Origin: Novosphingobium sp. Gsoil 351
GTDB lineage: Bacteria; Pseudomonadota; Alphaproteobacteria; Sphingomonadales; Sphingomonadaceae
NCBI RefSeq assembly: GCF_009707465.1
Contig: NZ_CP046120.1
Location: 2,447,501 to 2,511,500 of the forward strand
Direction of reading: 5' to 3'
Length of the DNA stretch: 64,000 nucleotides
In this document: one piece after another, positions 58,688-64,000 of the stretch
How positions within the stretch are numbered: position 1 is the stretch's first letter
Layout: every line of letters begins with the position of its first letter
Made by a program: the position numbers and the translations under genes
The notes under the pieces: model-generated
Database searches by the model: none
What the model was told of the DNA's origin: nothing
The model's input: the letters and a program-made list of their open reading frames with translations, nothing else

Positions 58688-59629
58688 GTGAGCAAGGTTC
58701 CAACCCGTAAGTCAAGCGTGCCCGCCGTGCCCGTGATGGGCGGCGAGGCCGGACTCAACCGCTATCTCAGCGAAATCCGCAAATTCCCGCTGCTCGCGCC
58801 CGAGCAGGAGTACATGCTCGCCAAGCGTTTCGCCGAGCATCAGGATCCCGAGGCCGCGGCCCAGCTCGTCACCAGCCACCTGCGGCTCGTGGCCAAGATC
58901 GCCATGGGCTATCGCGGCTATGGCTTGCCCGTGTCGGAACTCATCTCCGAAGGCAACATCGGGCTGATGCAGGGCGTGAAGAAGTTTGATCCCGAACGCG
59001 GCTTCCGCCTTGCGACGTATGCGATGTGGTGGATCAAGGCTTCGATCCAGGAGTACATCCTGCGCTCGTGGAGCCTGGTCAAGATGGGCACCACCGCCGC
59101 GCAGAAGAAGCTGTTCTTCAACCTGCGGCGGATGAAGAAGAACCTCGAGGCGTTCGAGGATTCCGATCTTCACCCCGACGACGTGCGCAAGATCGCCACC
59201 GACCTGGGCGTGCCCGAGGTCGACGTGGTCAACATGAACCGGCGGATGATGATGGGCGGCGACGCGTCGCTCAACGTCTCGCTGCGCGCCGACGAGGACG
59301 GCGCCGGGCAGTGGCAGGACTGGCTGGTCGACGACCGCCCGTTGCAGGACGAGACCGTCGCCGAAGTTGAGGAGGCGGGTCTGCGTCACGACATGCTGAC
59401 CGAAGCGCTCGACGTGCTCAACGAGCGTGAGCGCCACATCCTGACCGACCGCCGCCTGGCCGAAGAGCCCAAGACGCTCGAGGAGCTGAGCCAGGTCTAC
59501 AACGTCAGTCGGGAACGCGTCCGCCAGATCGAGGTGCGTGCGTTCGAAAAGCTGCAAAAGGCGATGCAACGGATCGCGGGTGACCGGCTTACCCCGAGGG
59601 GCGGCGGGTTGGCGCTGGCGGCGGGGTGA
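58688..59629 (+). CDS. rpoH: RNA polymerase sigma factor RpoH (sigma-32)
   Basis: The 313-residue factor has region 2 (LISEGNIGLMQGVKKFDPER, then FRLATYAMWWIKASIQEYIL), the RpoH box (QKKLFFNLRRMKKN) unique to heat-shock sigma factors, and region 4 (LEELSQVYNVSRERVRQIEV). It directs heat-shock genes. The start codon is GTG, 7 bases after GGACGGAAG. The 5' leader holds a GTGGTC/GACCAC hairpin at 58620-58659, with the ribosome site outside it. Confidence 0.96.
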   Translation: MSKVPTRKSSVPAVPVMGGEAGLNRYLSEIRKFPLLAPEQEYMLAKRFAEHQDPEAAAQLVTSHLRLVAKIAMGYRGYGLPVSELISEGNIGLMQGVKKFDPERGFRLATYAMWWIKASIQEYILRSWSLVKMGTTAAQKKLFFNLRRMKKNLEAFEDSDLHPDDVRKIATDLGVPEVDVVNMNRRMMMGGDASLNVSLRADEDGAGQWQDWLVDDRPLQDETVAEVEEAGLRHDMLTEALDVLNERERHILTDRRLAEEPKTLEELSQVYNVSRERVRQIEVRAFEKLQKAMQRIAGDRLTPRGGGLALAAG

Positions 59630-59639
59630 ACCGGCCTGG

Positions 59640-60449
59640 CTAGCCGTACCGGCGGGCAAACCCGACCATCACCGCGTGTTGGGGCGCGGACTGGCTGACC
59701 CCCAGGTCGGCCTCTAGGTCGAGCTGGGTGCGCTTGTCGACTTGCCACACCAGCGATCCCGCGACGCGGCCGTCGAACGATGAGCCCGCGGGATCGCGAT
59801 CCTCGAATCCGGCGAATTCGGCGGTCAGCGAGAGCTTTTCGCCCAGCGGGTGCGAGAGTCCCACCACCCCGCCGTAAGCGAGGTGTCTCCCGGTGCTGCT
59901 GGCGTTTACCGCGGCGTCGATCTCGGGCGTTAGCGCGAGCTGGAACTTGCCAGGCAGGTCGTGCTGGAACGGCACCAGCAGGTCCGCGCCCCAGTCTCCT
60001 GCACTCGCGGGACGCCGGCCTATTGGGAGTGTCACGAGGGCCTGGACCGCGATCGGGCCGTCGTCTCCGGCCAAGCCGTGGCGGATGGCGAGGAGCCCGT
60101 CGCCGGCCCCGGTTGAATGCGCGACCCTCCCGCTAGCCCGGTCCCGCGAGCGGGTCCGTACCGCGGCGGTGATGCCTAACTGGACTTCGGTGTCGCCGCC
60201 CACGCCGATGCGCAGCAGCGTATCGCCCAGGGTGATCGTATCGTCGATGTTCTGCGCGTCGGCATCGTGCTCCCAATCGACAGCGCCGACTTCGACCATC
60301 GCCTGGCCTGGCGCCAGCGTGCATGCCGGCGTGCCGCGACCCGGCCGATCGGCGCAGAAATCGCGATCGTCGGCGTGCGCGCAAACGGGCGCGACCGACG
60401 CGAGAGTCGCGCAGAGCAACGTCAGCGAGGAGACTCGGGTGATCGGCAT
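59640..60449 (-). CDS. Outer-membrane transporter-like protein (phenol MetA-pathway family)
   Basis: The 269-residue protein has a signal peptide (SLTLLCATLASVAPVCAHA) and a beta-barrel of ten or more amphipathic strands such as ALVTLPIGRRPASAGDWGAD and FQLALTPEIDAAVN. This matches PF13557, a family first seen with phenol degradation but widespread with unknown cargo. Its end (VMVGFARRYG) lacks the usual terminal Phe. It runs convergently into rpoH with only 10 bases between. Confidence 0.75.
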   Translation of the reverse strand: MPITRVSSLTLLCATLASVAPVCAHADDRDFCADRPGRGTPACTLAPGQAMVEVGAVDWEHDADAQNIDDTITLGDTLLRIGVGGDTEVQLGITAAVRTRSRDRASGRVAHSTGAGDGLLAIRHGLAGDDGPIAVQALVTLPIGRRPASAGDWGADLLVPFQHDLPGKFQLALTPEIDAAVNASSTGRHLAYGGVVGLSHPLGEKLSLTAEFAGFEDRDPAGSSFDGRVAGSLVWQVDKRTQLDLEADLGVSQSAPQHAVMVGFARRYG

Positions 60450-60546
60450 GGGTGGAACGATACCCTCCAGGCGCGGGTCCGTGCATTAATTCGCGGTTAG
60501 GCTGCTGGCCGGATGACGAGGCCGCGCGGTCGCGCTAATCGGCGGC

Positions 60547-61275
60547 ATGGCCTTGGCATTTCTCAAACCCTCGCGCGTCTCCAAGTCGCATGGTCCCGCG
60601 TTTCGCATCGGTTGGTTCGTGGGGCGGCTGATCGTCTGGTTCCTCGCGCTCAGCGTCGGGTTCACGCTGCTTTATCGTTTCGTGCCGGTGCCGGTGACGA
60701 TCACCATGCTGACCGACCCCAACGGCTTCACCCGCGACTGGACCTCACTCAGCGAGATCGACCGCGACATGGTCGATGCGGCGATCGCGGGAGAGGACGG
60801 CAAGTTCTGCACGCACGACGGGTTCGACCGCGCCGCGATCGAAACGGCGATAGCCAAGAACGCGCGCGGAAATCGCCTGCGCGGCGGCTCGACGATCAGC
60901 CAGCAGACCGCCAAGAACGTGTTTTTGTGGCAGGGTACGGGCTGGAGCCGCTATCTGCGCAAGGGGCTGGAGGCATGGTTCACCGTGCTGATCGAGCAGC
61001 TATGGCCCAAGCGGCGCATCATGGAAGTCTATCTCAACGTCGCCGAGACCGGGATCGGCACGTATGGCGCCGAGAGCGGGGCGCAGCGTTACTACAACAG
61101 GTCCGCCGCGAGCCTGAGTCCGGTGGAGGCCGCGCGGATCGCCGCCGCCTTGCCCGCTCCCAAACGCCGCGCGGTCAACGGCGCGAGCGGCTTCACCCGC
61201 CGCCACGGCAACGCCATCGCCGCTCGGATCGGCGTGGTCCGTCGCGACGGGCTGGATGCCTGCGTGTACAAGTAG
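60547..61275 (+). CDS. mtgA: Monofunctional peptidoglycan glycosyltransferase MtgA
   Basis: The 242-residue protein has an N-terminal membrane anchor (GRLIVWFLALSVGFTLLYRF) and the GT51 domain: AIAGEDGKFCTHDGFD with the catalytic Glu, RGGSTISQQTAKNVFL, EAWFTVLIEQLWPKRRIMEV, then YLNVAETGIGTYGAE. It polymerises lipid II glycan chains in the inner membrane. Length is normal. No transpeptidase domain is attached. Confidence 0.95.
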   Translation: MALAFLKPSRVSKSHGPAFRIGWFVGRLIVWFLALSVGFTLLYRFVPVPVTITMLTDPNGFTRDWTSLSEIDRDMVDAAIAGEDGKFCTHDGFDRAAIETAIAKNARGNRLRGGSTISQQTAKNVFLWQGTGWSRYLRKGLEAWFTVLIEQLWPKRRIMEVYLNVAETGIGTYGAESGAQRYYNRSAASLSPVEAARIAAALPAPKRRAVNGASGFTRRHGNAIAARIGVVRRDGLDACVYK

Positions 61276-61529
61276 CCCCGGACCGGAGCTACGCTCCAAA
61301 CACTTCCGGCGCCCGATGCTTCCCCCGGAAGCGGACGAGCGCCGGTCGCGTTGCGCCGTGAAGGGGACCACACGGCGTGCCGTTCGATTGCCCCCGCAAC
61401 CCCTGCCTGAATTCAGGCCCGCCCCACGCTTAGGCGTTGCGTTCGTCGGCAGTGACGACGGTCACATGGCCAGCCGAGTCGCGGTGTGACGGTTTGCACA
61501 GCAGGGAAGCGGCCCGTCGCAAAAAGCGA

Positions 61530-61562
61530 AGGCGCGGGGAGGCGTTATGCCTTCCCGCGCCT
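61530..61562 (-). terminator. Terminator after the TonB-dependent receptor gene
   Basis: AGGCGCGGGGAGGC pairs with GCCTTCCCGCGCCT, with one G-U pair and a 5-base loop. On the minus strand it is followed by TCGCTTTTTG, a good T-rich tail. The stem begins 20 bases past the receptor stop. The rest of the gap to mtgA (61276-61529) shows no gene. Confidence 0.8.
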
Positions 61563-61582
61563 CGCAAGCTCATCGACGGGAA

Positions 61583-64000
61583 TCAGAAGCTCACGCGAGC
61601 TCCGATGCGGATCGTGTAAAGCGACTGACGGGCGTAGATCGTGTCGCTGGGTGCCACGAAGTTGCCCGAAGCGTCCTTGGTGTTGGCGTCGTAGCGGTAC
61701 TGCGCACAGGCTTGAGAGGCGTTGGCCGCCGCCGTTCCGGTCGGCGTTACACCGGGGGCCGGGGTGACATTGCCCGAGGTCGTCAGGCACGAGACGGTGA
61801 CCGGCGCCGGGGTGTAGGGGAAGGCGTACTCGCGAATCTGGCCCCACTTCTTGTTGAGCAGGTTGGTGAAGTTCTCGACATCGGCAAACAGCGTGAAGCG
61901 CGACTTGCTAGTGACGAACGCGGGCAATTCCTGCGAAAGGTGAAGATCGACCTTGGTGATCCACTTCGAGTTGAACGCGTTGCGCGGCGCGATCATGCCG
62001 CGATACTTGGCTAGCCCCGATGATGTGATGAATGCATCGACCTGCGAGGCGATCGTGGTGTTGGCATACTGTACCTTCGGATCGTTGATCCCCGTCGGCA
62101 CGTAGAGCAGGTAGCGGGTGCCCGAACCGATGGTCCCGAACACCGTCGATCGCGCCGCTGGATCGCGCATCGTGTAGCTGTAAGGATGGCCCTGGCGGCT
62201 TTCGCCGAACAGTCCGATCGTCGTCTTGTAGTCCCCGAAGAACGCGTGGTCGAAGGTCAGATCGCCCTTGAACGCGTACTTTACCTGGTCGTTCGATATT
62301 CCGTAAGCCGGGCCGTTGGGATCGAGCGAGACGCCGGCGGCATAGTTCGACCCCGCGGTCGACGAGGTCGCCGGGTTCTGATCCTTGATGTCCTGGTAGG
62401 TGAAGCTCGCGCCCAGGTTCAGCCCGAAATCGAAGTCTTTGCGGACCCGGGCGATCGCGACATAGCTGCGGCCCTTCTTCGAATTGGTCAGCAGGATGTC
62501 CGAATTGGTGTCAGTGAACGCGGTGATCGGAGTGTAGCGAGCGCGCCCATCGGGGGTGACCAAGCCGTTCGGACGAACCCGCAAGTCGGTGAAGAACACC
62601 TGGTTGCGGACCTTCGAATAGAGGATGTCGGCACCGAAGTCCCACCCGCCGCCGAGCGGTCCAAGCTCGTCGGGTTGCCAGTCGGCCGACAGCGTCGCTC
62701 GCCATTGCGAGGGCAGCTTGAAGTTTGGATCGAGCGCATTGACTGGCGAGTTGGCCGAGACCGTGCCGCCCAGCAGATAGGCGTTGGCCAAGGCCGGGAT
62801 CATCGCGCCGTTGACGTTGGTCAGCACCGCCGCGCCTGTTCCCGCGGGGAGCCCGGTGCCGGTGTAGGTGCCGTTGTTGGCCTGTTGTATCTCGATGGTG
62901 TTGGTCAGCACCCCGGTGTTCGAGAAGCTGTTCGAGACATAAACGTCGGGCGTTCCGCCGGCGAAGATGCCCACGCCGCCACGCAGCGACAGCGTCGAGG
63001 TCGGCTTGAAGGTGAAGCCCAGGCGCGGCTGGAACACGCCGAGCCCGTCGAGGTATTTGGTGTTGGAGAAGTTGTATCGGCTGGTGAAGACCGAATTCAG
63101 CGCCGGCTTGCTCTCGCCCCCGTATAGATCATAGCGCGCGCCATACGACAGAGTCAGGATGTCGCTGATCCGCCAGGTATCGCCGATCCCGAAGGCGAAC
63201 GCCTGGTAGCGGAACTTGGCTGCCGCGTCTTCCGGCACCAATGAGGGCACGGCGTTGCCGTAACGGAAGCGCTGGGCGTTGCCGGCCTGGAAGTCGGCGA
63301 TCGAGTCAAAATAATAATCGCCCGACGAGCGTTGCAGGAACGAGTTGAACGTCTTGGTATCCTGGAAATCGGCAAAGATGCGCAGATCGTGGTCGTCGCG
63401 CTGGAGCCGCGCCTGGATTACCCCGCCGTAGGTCTGGTTGTTGAGCGCGTTGGTCTGGCGCGAGACGTCGGGGCCGAAGCTGACCTGGGCAAAGCCGGTG
63501 GGGCAGCTAATGTTGGCGGATGCCGCTGCACCCGCCAATGTGCGGTCCGAGGTCGGCGCGGTGCAAACCTGGAACTGGGCGAAGCCGCGGCCGAGCACCG
63601 GGTCCTGGCCCCGCACGTAGTCCTTGTAGAACGCGCGAACCTCGGTCGAAAACTCGTCGGTCCATTCGGAGTTGAGCTGGAATACTCCGGTGTGGAGACG
63701 GTTCGACTGGACGTAGTCGTTCGACGCCAGGCTCAGCCCCGGGGGTGCGGTGGTGAAGTTGTTGACCCCGATGTTGAGCGCGTCCTTGGCATAGGTATAG
63801 GTCAGCGAGGCGCGCTGGGTGTCCGATAGATTGGCGTCGAGCTTGACGACCAGGCGGTCGTCCTTGTCGCCGGTGCTCTGCAGCACGCCACCGGTGTCGT
63901 AGCCGTACCTGTTCTTGGCGATGGCGGTGATGTTGTCGACCTGGGCTTGGGTCAGCGTCGGGATCTGGGTTCCGGCATTGTTGTCGACCGGGCCCTCGGG
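61583..64000 (-). CDS. TonB-dependent receptor, Oar-like, truncated by the window edge
   Basis: The 805 visible codons run in frame to the window edge, so the plug domain and signal peptide lie outside. The visible part is a 22-strand-type barrel of alternating strands (RVRKDFDFGLNLGASFTYQD and others) and ends YARQSLYTIRIGARVSF, a typical terminal strand. The extended Tyr/Asn/Thr-rich loops and 'LDANLSDTQRASLTYTYAKD' opening resemble the Oar-like, carboxypeptidase-regulatory group of receptors. The ligand is unknown. Confidence 0.85.
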   Translation of the reverse strand, partial: PEGPVDNNAGTQIPTLTQAQVDNITAIAKNRYGYDTGGVLQSTGDKDDRLVVKLDANLSDTQRASLTYTYAKDALNIGVNNFTTAPPGLSLASNDYVQSNRLHTGVFQLNSEWTDEFSTEVRAFYKDYVRGQDPVLGRGFAQFQVCTAPTSDRTLAGAAASANISCPTGFAQVSFGPDVSRQTNALNNQTYGGVIQARLQRDDHDLRIFADFQDTKTFNSFLQRSSGDYYFDSIADFQAGNAQRFRYGNAVPSLVPEDAAAKFRYQAFAFGIGDTWRISDILTLSYGARYDLYGGESKPALNSVFTSRYNFSNTKYLDGLGVFQPRLGFTFKPTSTLSLRGGVGIFAGGTPDVYVSNSFSNTGVLTNTIEIQQANNGTYTGTGLPAGTGAAVLTNVNGAMIPALANAYLLGGTVSANSPVNALDPNFKLPSQWRATLSADWQPDELGPLGGGWDFGADILYSKVRNQVFFTDLRVRPNGLVTPDGRARYTPITAFTDTNSDILLTNSKKGRSYVAIARVRKDFDFGLNLGASFTYQDIKDQNPATSSTAGSNYAAGVSLDPNGPAYGISNDQVKYAFKGDLTFDHAFFGDYKTTIGLFGESRQGHPYSYTMRDPAARSTVFGTIGSGTRYLLYVPTGINDPKVQYANTTIASQVDAFITSSGLAKYRGMIAPRNAFNSKWITKVDLHLSQELPAFVTSKSRFTLFADVENFTNLLNKKWGQIREYAFPYTPAPVTVSCLTTSGNVTPAPGVTPTGTAAANASQACAQYRYDANTKDASGNFVAPSDTIYARQSLYTIRIGARVSF

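Overview
The window looks like about 64 kb of a sphingomonad-type alphaproteobacterial chromosome. DNA is G+C-rich with strong G/C bias at third codon positions. Lineage markers are a GapR/DUF2312 protein, a ChpT-like histidine phosphotransferase, an alphaproteobacterial RpoH, a PEP-CTERM protein, a large TonB-dependent receptor, a TorF-type porin and short palindromic intergenic repeats. No exact species is claimed.

Layout. 1-12 kb: c-di-GMP relics (EAL fragment, PilZ), ThiE-like, yggS, pyruvate kinase, gapR, an amidohydrolase/YbjQ pair, yebC, a desaturase, then ruvC-ruvA-ruvB with a small membrane gene and a parDE toxin-antitoxin module lodged between ruvA and ruvB. 12-24 kb: PEP-CTERM protein, aconitase, EamA transporter, L,D-transpeptidase, carotenoid-desaturase-like oxidoreductase, msrA, Fur-family regulator, GNAT, RNase II-like exonuclease, tRNA-Cys and tRNA-Thr. 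24.4-28.4 kb: an accessory island with a tail-less ssb, a structured non-coding stretch, hipBA with a perfect inverted-repeat operator, a P4-type integrase and tRNA-Leu. 28.9-34 kb: DUF475, RluE-like synthase, acyl-CoA ligase, small proteins, an M20 peptidase. 34-42 kb: gyrB, then a convergent catabolic cluster (two SnoaL-like proteins, Rieske oxygenase; thioesterase, Baeyer-Villiger-type monooxygenase, TetR). 42-50 kb: lipoprotein 5'-nucleotidase, lipid genes, HerA-like ATPase, TIGR02186/TauE pair and a deleted nfrB-nfrA-like locus. 50-64 kb: nhaA, glyoxalase, porin, phosphatase, UDP-glucose dehydrogenase, RNase P RNA, amidase, chpT, M67 protease, rluD, rpoH, mtgA and an edge-truncated TonB-dependent receptor.

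Several otherwise conserved genes (yggS, 5'-nucleotidase, nfrB remnant, chpT, rluD) carry single-base indels, mostly in G/C runs, after which the conserved protein continues in another frame. Either the sequence has residual indel errors or the strain has unusual gene decay. The best candidates for new biology are the hipBA/integrase island with its operator, ATGGCCC array and rod-like RNA candidate, the parDE module inside the ruv operon, the catabolic cluster and the nfrBA deletion scar.
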